NCBI GenBank assembly: GCA_029237695.1
Contig: CM055277.1
Coordinates: 45,108,242-45,172,241, forward strand
Length of the DNA stretch: 64,000 nt
Direction: 5' to 3'
Source: Conchocele bisecta
Taxonomy: Eukaryota > Mollusca > Bivalvia > Lucinida > Thyasiridae
The translations under genes and the position numbers were made by a program. Below, piece after piece: positions 31,829 to 41,133 of the stretch. The number at the start of each line of letters is the position of its first letter. Positions within the stretch are counted from its first letter, which is position 1. A model generated the notes under the pieces. That model saw only the letters and a program-made list of their open reading frames with translations, searched no databases and was not told the DNA's origin.

Positions 31829-32497
31829 TTAATTGATAACTTCGTAAGCAGTTGGTTGATCAGTCTTTAGCAGAAGCTTGGCGTGCTTAGTTTCCGAAAG
31901 CATCTGTCGAACCTCCAGGCGCTCCTCGCGCGTTGGGATAACGTCATTCTCTCGAAGACAGTCATCGAATGAGTCTCGGTCCTTGCAGTGAAAGAGGGCG
32001 ACCCATTTCGTTTGCTCGCGCAGATCCTTGAGGACGGCGTTGTACTTTTGAGTGGATATCCATACGCTTTGCCTAGCATGGCGGCCAGAAAATGCGAGCT
32101 CGGAGAGCATGTCCTTCTTTTTGGTCATCGCCGCCTTGGCCGAGCAATCGTCAATCACGTATAGGGTGGGCTCACCCTGGAATCTTTGGTATAAACCACG
32201 CAGCCAATCGTGAAGTCTATCGCCGGGGTCAATAACGTATACCTCAGGGTCGGTCCATATCCATGGGCGCCGCTGATAAGTATCGTTGTGCTGTACAGTG
32301 GGACACAGGATCACAATGTGACGAAAGGCATCGCGGTAGGAGCCCTCGAGCAAGTCTAGGATGAAAACCGTTTTTCCACATCCTGTCTGCCCACATATTA
32401 TGGCAGAGTGGGCATCTCCAATCGTGAATTGGTATTGATTGCTAATTAATTCTTTAGAATTATTAAAATCAGTAGATCGCTGATACGTATCGACCAT
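31829..32497 (-). CDS. FtsK/HerA-type genome-packaging ATPase, intact
   Basis: Drives DNA into the capsid. It has 222 residues from the ATG at 32497. Walker A is GQTGCGKT (residues 36-43), Walker B is TLYVIDDCS (111-119, acidic pair D116/D117), and a polar sensor-like strand is SVWISTQ (144-150). The length fits Polinton and A32-like packaging ATPases. It overlaps the capsid gene end by 29 bp, so both are probably made from one transcript region. A CAATCGTGAATTGG palindrome sits near its start. Copy 1 has lost the nucleotide-binding half. Confidence 0.93.
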   Translation of the reverse strand: MVDTYQRSTDFNNSKELISNQYQFTIGDAHSAIICGQTGCGKTVFILDLLEGSYRDAFRHIVILCPTVQHNDTYQRRPWIWTDPEVYVIDPGDRLHDWLRGLYQRFQGEPTLYVIDDCSAKAAMTKKKDMLSELAFSGRHARQSVWISTQKYNAVLKDLREQTKWVALFHCKDRDSFDDCLRENDVIPTREERLEVRQMLSETKHAKLLLKTDQPTAYEVIN

Positions 32498-33764
32498 CTT
32501 CGATGTTGAGTTGTGCGTCTGTAATTATATATAAGTACACGTTCAATGTGCCAGCTCCATCCGCCACTTTGGTTATCTGGATCGTCACACCCTCACTAGC
32601 GTTCTCAACTTGGCGTCCGCTGCCGTGTATTTGGTCGTCGTCGCTGGCTCGCATGTCTAACCATAACGCGTATTTGGTATTCAGGAACTCCACGAGGGAG
32701 ACGGCCGAGAGATGCAGGTCTTTGGCAACTGCTGCAACCTCCGGAGAGCGCTTAGAGCCGGCAGCAAACTGCTTTCTTACTTCGTCCCACTGCTGGTGCG
32801 CGCGAAGACCCGCGCTGTAGAGTTGATTGGGTACTCCCTCGATTGTCACCTCTACCTTCGTGATTTTGGGGTTATAGAATTTGTCGGTTTTTCTAGCACC
32901 GAACGCCAACCGAGCATCCTCGAACAACATCAGTATACCTTTCATCGAGCGGGCGGGTACGTTAACGTTAATATTCCACAATGTGTCGCTTTTGTCTTTC
33001 GTCATCTTGCGATGGCGAAGAACTCGGTCGTAAAGTATGGCAACGCGCCCGGCGTACTGGGTTCTGATCAATCGCGCGAGTTCGGGCATCGTGACCATGT
33101 CGTACTCCAGCGAAACATTGTCGATCGTATACGTCGATAACATGTCGGTGGTTATGAGAACTCGGCCGTAGTCGTTGAACGTTAGTTCGTATTCGAGGCG
33201 GTCAGCCAAAGCACTCTGATAGTAGGGCATGTGGCTCTCCAGCAACTCAAAGTCGAGCGGGATGTAGAAGCGGTTGCCGTAAGCGCCCGCGACCGCGTTG
33301 TCACTCGCATTGTTATCTGCCTTGTTAGCAGCCCCGATTCTAAGTTTGGTTACGTTCTTATTTTTGCTGGTGTCAATACCCTGATAGACAGCGTTTTCGC
33401 TCTCTTGCGCCGTCTTCCATAGGTCCTGATAACATTGGTAGACGTCGCTGTCATCGATCGACATCACCTCATTACCAGAAATATTTATCATTGTCTTCTT
33501 GACTATGGCGCGACCCAGGTTCTGAACGACGGTTCGGTCCTCGTCCGTCGACGTCAGCGAAATAGTGAAAGCGAGGCGAACATTCCCCGGCACAATGACG
33601 TCGTTAGCTCCGAGGTTGGGGAAGCGGACCAAGAGCTGCTGGTTCTGGTCGATCGTCGATGGGTTGTTCGTAATAACGACACTCTGTCTCACGCCTTTTG
33701 CCCCGAGGGGCTCACGCAGTCTGCGGTATGGATTGAGTTTGCGACCGTATTGACTCGAAGACAT
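32469..33764 (-). CDS. Major capsid protein (double jelly-roll type), intact
   Basis: Forms the icosahedral shell. It has 431 residues from an ATG at 33764 (MSSSQYGRKLNPYRRLREPL). The basic N-terminus is followed by beta-rich sequence: VRLAFTISLTSTD, a long loop (about 125-165), FYIPLDFELLESHMPYYQSA and YELTFNDY near the middle, then ITKVEVTIEGVPNQLYSAGL after about residue 305, which suits two jelly-roll barrels. No membrane segment. The assignment rests on position beside the packaging ATPase, size, and the characteristic motifs of this Polinton capsid group; structure prediction would confirm it. It diverges from the coiled-coil gene across a 73-bp spacer. Copy 1 is broken. Confidence 0.85.
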   Translation of the reverse strand: MSSSQYGRKLNPYRRLREPLGAKGVRQSVVITNNPSTIDQNQQLLVRFPNLGANDVIVPGNVRLAFTISLTSTDEDRTVVQNLGRAIVKKTMINISGNEVMSIDDSDVYQCYQDLWKTAQESENAVYQGIDTSKNKNVTKLRIGAANKADNNASDNAVAGAYGNRFYIPLDFELLESHMPYYQSALADRLEYELTFNDYGRVLITTDMLSTYTIDNVSLEYDMVTMPELARLIRTQYAGRVAILYDRVLRHRKMTKDKSDTLWNINVNVPARSMKGILMLFEDARLAFGARKTDKFYNPKITKVEVTIEGVPNQLYSAGLRAHQQWDEVRKQFAAGSKRSPEVAAVAKDLHLSAVSLVEFLNTKYALWLDMRASDDDQIHGSGRQVENASEGVTIQITKVADGAGTLNVYLYIITDAQLNIEDGRYVSAIY

Positions 33765-33814
33765 AATTTAGTGAATCTATATTAAACCCGTATGGTTTTG
33801 TCTTTAATACATAA

Positions 33815-33832
33815 TTAATTTTAAGAAAATTA
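33815..33832 (+). promoter_or_regulatory. Recurrent 18-mer in divergent promoter
   Basis: A perfect TTAATTTTAAGAAAATTA in the 73-bp spacer between the capsid and coiled-coil start codons, five bases before the ATG at 33838. Confidence 0.65.
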
Positions 33833-33837
33833 TAAAG

Positions 33838-35043
33838 ATGGCTGATTACGATAATGAAATGTATGATATCGGCAGAAACGATTACCTCGATGGTGATGAT
33901 GATGACATTGATGATGATAATGACGAAATACCCTTGATACAGCCTCCAGTTCCAATCTAATCGCAATCGGGGGAATTAGGTGGCGCTACTACTAGTCAAA
34001 GTCGGGAATTACTCAAGGGAGCTGTAAACGACTGCTACAACAGTTTGGCAGAAAAAGATCTGGTCCCATCTGTCGGTCGCGACTACTCCAAGTTCGAAGT
34101 TGATCTGAACGGTAGGTTGCGACTAAAATCATCAAATATCCCAATAGTCAACATGAATACCAGAAAACCTCTAGCACTAAGCACCATTGCAGGTGGTGAA
34201 ATCATAAAGAACGAACTAGGATTTACAGATTGGACGCGTGGTAAAACAATTATGCCGACCCGCGCTGTAGAGGCCCTACAGTCTACCAACGAAACGATGG
34301 CGAAGACGGCCTCCGCGATAGAAACGGTCGAGCTCAGCGAGGTCCCTCAAGTAGCCACCGACGCTATTAACACGATGGAGATCACGTTCAGCGAAAATGA
34401 AATACTCAACGATGACCCACTGTTACCTCTTCTCGAACTCCGGGCCCTCGAGAAGGTTATGCAAACGGTCCGGGGCGAACTGGTCCTTAACCTCTCCAAA
34501 CCCGGGCGGATCACCGAACGCCTGCAGTCGTTGCGGGATGAAAGAGCAGCTCGTTTGGAGGCTGCCTCGACTAACCGTGAGGCTCTCCGCACCCAAATAA
34601 GTCGGATCCGCGAAACAATCTCGAGGGTCCTGCACGAGGAGACGACACTCGGTGAGCGTCTTCGCACTCTGTTCAGAGAACAGGGCATCACGATAGCAAG
34701 CATCCTCGCGACTATCGGCATGACTATATCGACCATAGTTCTAGCTTTCACTGGTGGTGCGGCGCCACCACCCGCGCCAGCACCCACATCACCACCCGCG
34801 CCATCCGGCGGAGCCAAGGAGTGGGTAAAAAAACAACTAAAAGCCCTCGCCAGTCTCCTGGCTAAATTAGCCGAAAAGGCGGCTGCCGCACTACCTGGAC
34901 TGATCGGAAGTATCGTTTCTTACTTGCTATCTATATTATCAAAAATGGCCGGATGGCTAGCCAAAAATACCTGGGCTATAATCGTGGCAATCGCCGGTCT
35001 CCTACTATTCTTCAGAGAGTTCCTAAAACCAAAGCGTAAATAA
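33838..35043 (+). pseudogene. Coiled-coil protein with proline linker and C-terminal membrane helices, nonsense-mutated
   Basis: The ATG at 33838 starts an acidic segment (DDDDIDDDNDE); a TAA at 33958 stops it after 40 codons. The same frame continues open to 35043. Middle: long charged coiled coil (about 34400-34690). Then a hydrophobic segment (ASILATIGMTISTIVLAFTG), a Pro/Ala linker, an amphipathic helix (VKKQLKALASLLAKLAEKAA), a hydrophobic region (LPGLIGSIVSYLLSIL) and a final helix ending KPKRK. About 75 bp present in copy 1 are deleted in frame. The role is unknown; it could be an internal virion protein acting on membranes. Confidence 0.7.
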
Positions 35044-36464
35044 TCCGATCGCCACGAGGGCGACGACGAGCCCTAATTTCTCCTCCTCGTGTGTTGTGCT
35101 TCCAATCTCGATTGGTGTTTCAACATTGTTGATGATTGGATTTGGGGAACTCGATGGTGCTTCCAATTTACGAATTGGGGGTACTGGGTTCGATTGTGTT
35201 GAGGGAGGTGTATCCATTTTTTGTTTTGGGTGTTTTATGAAATCGGTTCCACTTACAACCTCAACACTGTTGAACCCGATCATGTTGGGGGTGCGCTTGA
35301 TGATATCCGTGTTCACGTTACCGTTGTGGCCGATTTTTTGATTGGCGGTGGCGATTACGATCTGATTATTGTAACCGTCAACCGGGTCGTCTCGTAGTAT
35401 CATATTGCTCGGCGCCATATAAAGACCTATTCCGAATACATAGTCTACTGGAGTGCTGACATTCTGCAAAACGTCTTGATAATTCTGGATCGCCTTCTCC
35501 ATGTCCACCCTAGATGAGATGGGCGTCTCTACAAGTGCCAAAAATGTTTTTGTGCATCAAACGCCGTTCCCGTGCCCAGTATAGAACTGCGAGTTTGCTT
35601 CTGTGCGCCGAGGATGGCCCAGAACGTACGTGCGGAATGGAGGTCGTTGACGCGAGTAACCCCGGCCTGCGTGAACCCTAGACCCTTATCTAACATAAAT
35701 GTACCCCACGCGTTCTGAACCTCAGCAGCCTGCTGTATGTAATCGACGTGAGTCCGTTTCGGATGGTAACATTTTACAAGGACAACACGCCGCAGTGCCG
35801 AACTCCAGACACTTCCGGCCCGAAAGTCATAGTCGCGTGGTAAAAATTCCCGGCGTTCCGACTGACGATGTGGTCACCGGAGTGATCGTGTCTAAAAATC
35901 TGTGCGTCCAATTCCGGACTGGCCCCGAATGAGAACCGTCCCGAGGCCGGTGCTGGATTGGAAATGCTTTCTGTCTCCAGTCCGCGTCTTTTGAAACGTT
36001 AAATTCGTTACACAGTCTTTCAAACGCCATACGGTCGTATGCGTTGGAAATGGGATCCCAGGCGTCGTCTTGAGGTAGTGAAATGAAATACCTAGTTCTT
36101 TGAGAATCCTCCTAATAGTATAATACGCGTGAAAGTTGTAGACACTTCGGAGCATGACATTCTTGGATGTCAGATGGTCTTTGTGTGAAACTCCACATCC
36201 GGCTGTTGCGCACCATACAGCGAAATTTAGCTGGTTCTGCCAAAACTGCATCGGTGTGGCTTTCCACTTGGTTACCGCCTCCATCGTAGTAATCTTGGGC
36301 AGCCAATATTTCTCAAACGTGTTAGGGAAACTGGTGGCAAAGCCACTGTCCGGTCTAACCGTTACGGTTGGGTGTACAAGGTGGTTAACAACGTCATTTT
36401 GCGTGTATTTACCTCCGACCGCGTACTTTGCATTAGAATTAAAGCTAAATGCTTTGGTATCCAT
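35023..36464 (-). pseudogene. ~480-aa conserved Polinton virion-type protein, frameshifted
   Basis: The ATG at 36464 (MDTKAFSFNSNAKYAVGGKY) begins 190 open codons including MQFWQNQLNFAVWCATAGCG, then frames change around 35890-36070 and again at 35530-35780. The last 172 codons (to 35023) hold PVDYVFGIGLYMAPSNM, a Pro/Asn/Ser linker with VETPIEIGSTTHEEE, and a C-terminal hydrophobic anchor. Both copies break at different points, so the original was one long protein. It starts 14 bp from the divergent penton-like gene and overlaps the convergent coiled-coil gene by about 20 bp. The fold is not assigned; a structural role is inferred. Confidence 0.7.
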
Positions 36465-36478
36465 TGAAAGATATTATT
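36465..36478. promoter_or_regulatory. 14-bp divergent spacer between two start codons
   Basis: Only 14 bp separate the ATG of the ~480-aa gene (minus) from the ATG of the penton-like gene (plus); the same spacing is at 7658-7671 in copy 1. Promoter elements must lie inside the opposite coding sequences or transcripts must be leaderless. Confidence 0.6.
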
Positions 36479-37222
36479 ATGTTTGCTACTATCACTAATG
36501 TTCAAAAAGGGAGTTGTGAACTTCAAAAGTTAATAGACAACTGCTGCGGACAACGCCGGGTAGATCAATCACGTTCACGGTCGGGTGGAAAAACGTTGAA
36601 ACGCTCGAGTTTTTCACATTGGAAGTCGAGGGTGTAAGCCCTGTGGCTTTCGGAAACTACCACATAGAGGCGCCAGAGACCTCAGGATTTCGTAGAACTC
36701 CAGATGCTATAGTACCTCAGGGTCTTTGGAGTTTCGGGGATCTCCAAGCTTTTGTCACGGAGAAGATTCCTGGTGTAGACACTCTCGCAATCTCGAAAGC
36801 CACGAAAGCCACGGGGCTCACGACATTGACCTTTGAGAGGCGTTTAAGGATCTCACCGGGGTTGGGCTCACTGTTAGGATTTAAAATAACATACCCTTAC
36901 AGCGATGACGGAGTGTTTGATCTGGGCGAGCACGTCGGCACGACCCCAGTAAACTTCGCCGTCACGAAAACTCTCAGGGTGCACCTGGATCGGGTGAACA
37001 CATCGTACAACACGGTAGACGGCACTCCCAGCACATTAATGAAAACCGTGCCCGCCAGCCAGTTTCTTTGGTGAGACCCTGACCTTAGACTTCCCACACC
37101 CCGAGATGAAAGTTTTGGAATCGGGACACATCCACGAGTTGAAGATTTCTATTCTTGATGATAAAGGGCGAGAGTTGAAGAACGATTACCCGATTTCGGT
37201 CGTCCTAGAAATTTCAAATTAA
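36479..37222 (+). pseudogene. Penton-like minor capsid protein candidate, frameshifted
   Basis: ATG at 36479 (MFATITNVQKGSCELQ). A frameshift near 36560 separates the N-terminus from the main part (36619-37074: LWSFGDLQAFVTEKIPG, ISPGLGSLLGF, TPVNFAVTKTLRVHLDR), and a second near 37070 moves the C-terminus into another frame that ends NDYPISVVLEIS before the TAA at 37220-37222. About 247 codons in total, beta-rich, without membrane segments. The size and the neighbouring fibre-like gene fit a penton base, but sequence alone does not prove it. Confidence 0.55.
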
Positions 37223-37240
37223 TTAATTTTAAGAAAATTA
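37223..37240 (+). promoter_or_regulatory. Recurrent 18-mer upstream of fibre-like gene
   Basis: A perfect TTAATTTTAAGAAAATTA starts one base after the penton-like stop; a TA-rich run follows (37268-37281) before the fibre-like ATG at 37298. Confidence 0.6.
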
Positions 37241-37297
37241 TTTAGAATTAAACGCATGTTCGTAATTTATATATATATATTATCAACATTATTGAAA

Positions 37298-39272
37298 ATG
37301 AGTATATACGGACCAGGTAGTTCTTCCGATTGGGTGAGAAATTCAAATAATTTGGAACCGACAGAAGGGGGATTCATCCCGACAGAGGACGACTTTTTAA
37401 CTACCCAAAAAACAAAGGCCTTGATCAATAGAACTATATCGGTGGCCACGGACGAGATTCACAAGAGTCTACTATCACAACTTAGAGAATATGCCCTGGC
37501 TGTGAATACACAAAGTCGTGAAGAAACGCATACGGAACTAAACGAACTAGGTGAAAAAATAACCAAATTTCGAAAAGAGGCCCGGTTGGGGATTGATAAA
37601 GTCCGAGAAGACCACCAGGCGGACCTTACGGAGGCTTATGATGCGTTGCTCTTAAAGGACTCTCTCATCAGTGAAGCGACACTTACCGAACTAGACGGGA
37701 AAATAACAAAATTTCGAAAAGAGACCAGGTCGTATATTGATAAAGTCCGAGAAGACCACCAAGCGGACCTTATGGAGGGTTATAATACGTTGCGCTCAGA
37801 AGACTCTCTCATCAGACAAGCGGCACTTACCGAACTAGACAAAAAAATAACCAAATTTCGAAAAGAGGCCAGGTCGGGTATTGAGAAAGCCCGAGAAGAC
37901 CACCAGGCGGACCTTACGGAGGCTTATGGTGCGTTGCGCTTAGAGGACTCTCTCATCAGAGAAGCGACGGTTGCCGAACTAGACGGGAAAATAACCAAAT
38001 TTCGAAAAGAGACCCGGTCGGGTATTGATAAAGTCCGAGAAGACCACCAGGTGAACCTTGCGGAGGCCATTGCGGAGGCTTATGATGCGTTGCGCTTAGA
38101 GCACTCTCTCAGCAAAGAAGCAACACTTACTGAACTAGACGGGAAAATAGCCGAATTTCTGAAAGAGACCAGATCGGGGGTTGAGGGGGTCCGCGAGAAG
38201 ACCACAAGGAGGCTATTGCGGAGGCTTATGGGGCGTTGCGCTCAGAGGACTCTCTCAACAGAGAAGCGGCACTTACTGAACTAGACGAAAAAATAACCGA
38301 ATTTCGAAAGGAGGCCCGGTTGGGGGTTGAGGGGGTGGGTCCGAACGGGTATTGAGAAAGCCCGAGAAGACCACCAGGCGGACCTTACGGAGGTTTATAG
38401 GGTGTTGCGCTCAGAGGACTCTCTCATCAGAGAAGCGGCGGTTGCTGAACTAGACGGAAAAATAACCGAATTTCAAAAAGAGGCCGGCCCGGTCGGGTGT
38501 TGAGAAAGCCCGAGAAGACCACCAGGCAGCCATTGCGAAGGCTTATGAGGTGTTGCGCTCAGAGGACTCTCTCATCAGAGAAGCAGCGGTTGCTGAACTA
38601 GACGGGAAAATAACCGAATTTCAAAAAGAGGCCCGGTCGGGTGTTGAGAAAGCCCTAGAAGGCCACCAGGCGACCATTACGGAGGCTTATGATGCGTTGC
38701 GCTTAGAGGACTCTCTCAGCAGAGAAGCGGCACTTACGGAACTAGACGGAAAGATAACCGAAGTTTCCGATAAACTGAAACATGATCGTATAGCCGCGAC
38801 CAAAGCTCTTGAGGAGGCCTCTTATAAGATTCGTACTGAGGCATATACCTCAAACAGTGCGCTTGCCGGAATAGTGCGAACAATGAAAACGCTAAAACGT
38901 GCCATAACAGTTTGGGCTGAGAAGCGGGGCCCATTGGTTGAGGGGCACTATGAATATTCGTTCGGTGCCAAAGCGAGTAATAAATGTGGGGGATACGCTA
39001 TGACAGCTGCAGGTAAAGTTATCCGAATGGCGGTCTGCTCGGTTAATGCTAGTGGTAAACCTGTGGGCGCGGTCGCGATAAATATTGTAGATGGGGAAGA
39101 ACGGGGGTTTGGAGTCACTAAAATCGCTGGAGATAGTTCGACGGTGGTTTCGTTCTCCGGTTATGATCGAATCAGACTTTCCCAAGGTAATGTTATTAAC
39201 TTTGTTACGAAAATCGGTGACCCAGAGGGTTCTTCCACTATTGTCTCATTGTTAATTGAACTTATTTTGTAA
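37298..39272 (+). pseudogene. Fibre-like protein: eight 48-aa coiled-coil repeats plus C-terminal head, frameshifted
   Basis: Start MSIYGPGSSSDWVRN, a short N-terminal region that could anchor it. The shaft (about 37600-38760) has eight repeats of about 48 residues, each with the pattern REDHQADLTEAY, LRxEDSLIREA, LTELDGKITKFRKE. Repeats begin near 37606 and recur at about 145-bp spacing. The head (38900-39272) starts AITVWAEKRGPL and ends SLLIELIL, beta-rich. Insertions near 38190, 38335 and 38485 break the frame in the shaft; head and N-terminal part are open. The design matches trimeric viral or phage fibres that recognise a receptor. That role is inferred from architecture and position after the penton-like gene. 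Confidence 0.75.
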
Positions 39273-39282
39273 ATACTAATAC

Positions 39283-39927
39283 ATGAAAATCATGAACGAA
39301 TCACCGCTTCCAATTGTCAATATCACTCCATCAACACGGTATCCAATTGTCAATACCACTCCATCAACACTGTGTGCAATTAACGAAAGAAGTTCAGATT
39401 TTAGGTTGAATAATATCGTCGCTATGCAGGATATTTTAGTTAGAGAATATACAAAAAGAAAAAGAAATGCTAAAAAATATAGACGCGCGGTGAACATGGC
39501 TGAAGCATCTAGCACGGCTCTGGCGAGTGTTTCTGTGTTGTGTGGGGCGGGGACAGCTACAACTATATCCACCATTATAACGGTTCCTGTAGCGGGGATT
39601 TTATGTGCGGTGTCGGCCGTTTCTGGGTTGTTGTGTATGGTAATTAGGGCGTCGGGTGGAAAACTCGAGAAAAAATGTAGAAAACATGATAGAATATCTG
39701 TTCTCGCCAGGTCGAAGAAAAATACCATCGACGTTATGGTGTCCAAAGCGTTTGCCGATAAGAAAATATCAAATTTAGAGTTTGAATCCGTGGTGGAAGA
39801 AATGGGGAGATATGAAAAATTAAAAAATGATATTGGAATCAAAGCGCGCGCCACCATGCCCAAGATTGAGTGTACTGATTGGGATAAATTTAGAGTAAAA
39901 CTTGGAGATAAAGTCGGAGGAAATTAA
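39283..39927 (+). CDS. Small membrane protein with paired hydrophobic helices, 214 aa, intact
   Basis: ATG at 39283, ten bases after the fibre-like stop (another ATG at 39292). N-terminal Thr/Pro/Ile segment encoded by a 35-bp tandem duplication absent in copy 1. Then a basic stretch (YTKRKRNAKKYRRA), two hydrophobic helices (ASVSVLCGAGTATTIS and VPVAGILCAVSAVSGLLCMV) and a charged helical domain (KKNTIDVMVSKAFADKKISN). A widespread Polinton companion gene of unknown function. The close spacing suggests co-expression with the fibre-like gene. Confidence 0.7.
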   Translation: MKIMNESPLPIVNITPSTRYPIVNTTPSTLCAINERSSDFRLNNIVAMQDILVREYTKRKRNAKKYRRAVNMAEASSTALASVSVLCGAGTATTISTIITVPVAGILCAVSAVSGLLCMVIRASGGKLEKKCRKHDRISVLARSKKNTIDVMVSKAFADKKISNLEFESVVEEMGRYEKLKNDIGIKARATMPKIECTDWDKFRVKLGDKVGGN

Positions 39928-40011
39928 TATTTTTATTAAATAATTAATTTTATAATTAATTTAAAGAAAATTATATAATTAATTACATTGGTGCATTAAA
40001 CAATTTATTAA

Positions 40012-40029
40012 TTAATTTTAGGAAAATTA
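40012..40029 (+). promoter_or_regulatory. 18-mer variant TTAATTTTAGGAAAATTA
   Basis: Single-base variant of the recurrent motif. Another one-mismatch copy lies at about 39956-39973. Both are in the spacer between the last plus-strand gene and the tRNA-like unit. Confidence 0.5.
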
Positions 40030-40040
40030 TTAACAATTTA

Positions 40041-40131
40041 AAAAGAAAAAAAAGAAAAAAAGTTTTAGGTTCCACCGAGGCTCGAACCCGCGCCAGCAAA
40101 CCCCTTCTGGGTCCACCCCGCTAAGCCTTCG
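40041..40131 (-). ncRNA. tRNA-like Pol III transcription unit
   Basis: Minus strand: box A TAGCGGGGTGG (40123-40113), box B-like GGTTCGAGCCT (near 40088-40078), then T-runs (complement of 40041-40061) suitable as Pol III terminators. The A-B interval is 24 nt, shorter than a normal tRNA, and the T stem pairs imperfectly. CGCTAAGCC here is inverted at about 40163 (GGCTTAGCG). The unit is conserved in both copies although neighbouring spacers differ. Confidence 0.4.
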
Positions 40132-40329
40132 CTTAAATTTCTTCTATTTTTTTTTATTTTTTCGGCTTAGCGAGGTGTGTTACACTCACATCTCCTACAC
40201 CCCATCATTGGACCGATACCGCGGACCTCTCCCCTTCGTTACCTCCATCCGCTATAATGTGCAGAGCGGCCAGAGTGAAGTACATGTGGCGAAACTTATC
40301 TCACTTACCGAACTGTGTTTATTTCTCGT

Positions 40330-40754
40330 ATATAAATTTTTTAACTTTGCTGGTGAAATAAAAAAAAAAATTATTTATTATTAATTAATTATTTTATTAT
40401 ATTAATTAATATGTTTTCTATATAATAGGGGGTGTTCAGTTTTAAATTATAAATATTTTTTACAAAATTAAATAACGAACCATCCCGGAAATTCGTGAAC
40501 TATACACCACCTGTGTAAATCGAATGCCCGTTTACATACCATCGATAAGGCTATAAATAACCGTGTGTGTAATATATATTACAGTGTGTTTATTTTCCAT
40601 CCCGGAAGACGTAATCGTGTAAACCTCTCTATAAATGGACACTTAATATACGTGTAAGGTGGGACACCTAATTTACATTTTCATAACGCGTGTAATTGGA
40701 ACATTGTCGTCTGCTTGGTGTTGTGATTACAACATAAATTAATTAGTTCTGTTC
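40330..40754. other. AT-rich noncoding right subterminal region
   Basis: No gene. Shares conserved blocks with 11460-11880 of copy 1, including ATCCCGGAAGACGTAATCG and GGTGGGACACCTAATTTAC, while the AT-rich stretches between them differ in length. Confidence 0.5.
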
Positions 40755-41105
40755 AATAATATACATATCTTTATAAGCGATATCGTAGAAATGTACATTC
40801 GTAAACGAATCGTTGGGTTTTAATAATTTTATATAATACACCTTAGTTTCTTATCCGATACGCATTATCCGTCTTAATGTTTGTATTTGCCTCTTGTGTA
40901 GTTGACATAATTGCCGGTATAATATTGTAAATGCAACGTTTTTATCGGAGTGTAATAAATTACGCTGGTATTTCATGTATTCGATATCGCCTAGTGTTCT
41001 CATTTTATAGAATTTATATATAGGATTATAACCCCCGTATTCTTCGTAAACTTCTTCAACACAGGCATTAAAAACATTCAATTCAAATTGTATTGTATTA
41101 TCCAT
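40755..41105 (-). pseudogene. Small conserved Polinton ORF with nonsense mutation
   Basis: ATG at 41105 (MDNTIQFELNVFNACVEEVY). A TAA at about 40851 ends it after 84 codons where copy 1 has a Tyr codon and continues to 115. Coding similarity persists beyond the stop. The gene ends 28 bp from the inner edge of the right TIR. Confidence 0.6.
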
Positions 41106-41133
41106 TTTCTCTAATAATATTTTATTATAACCA

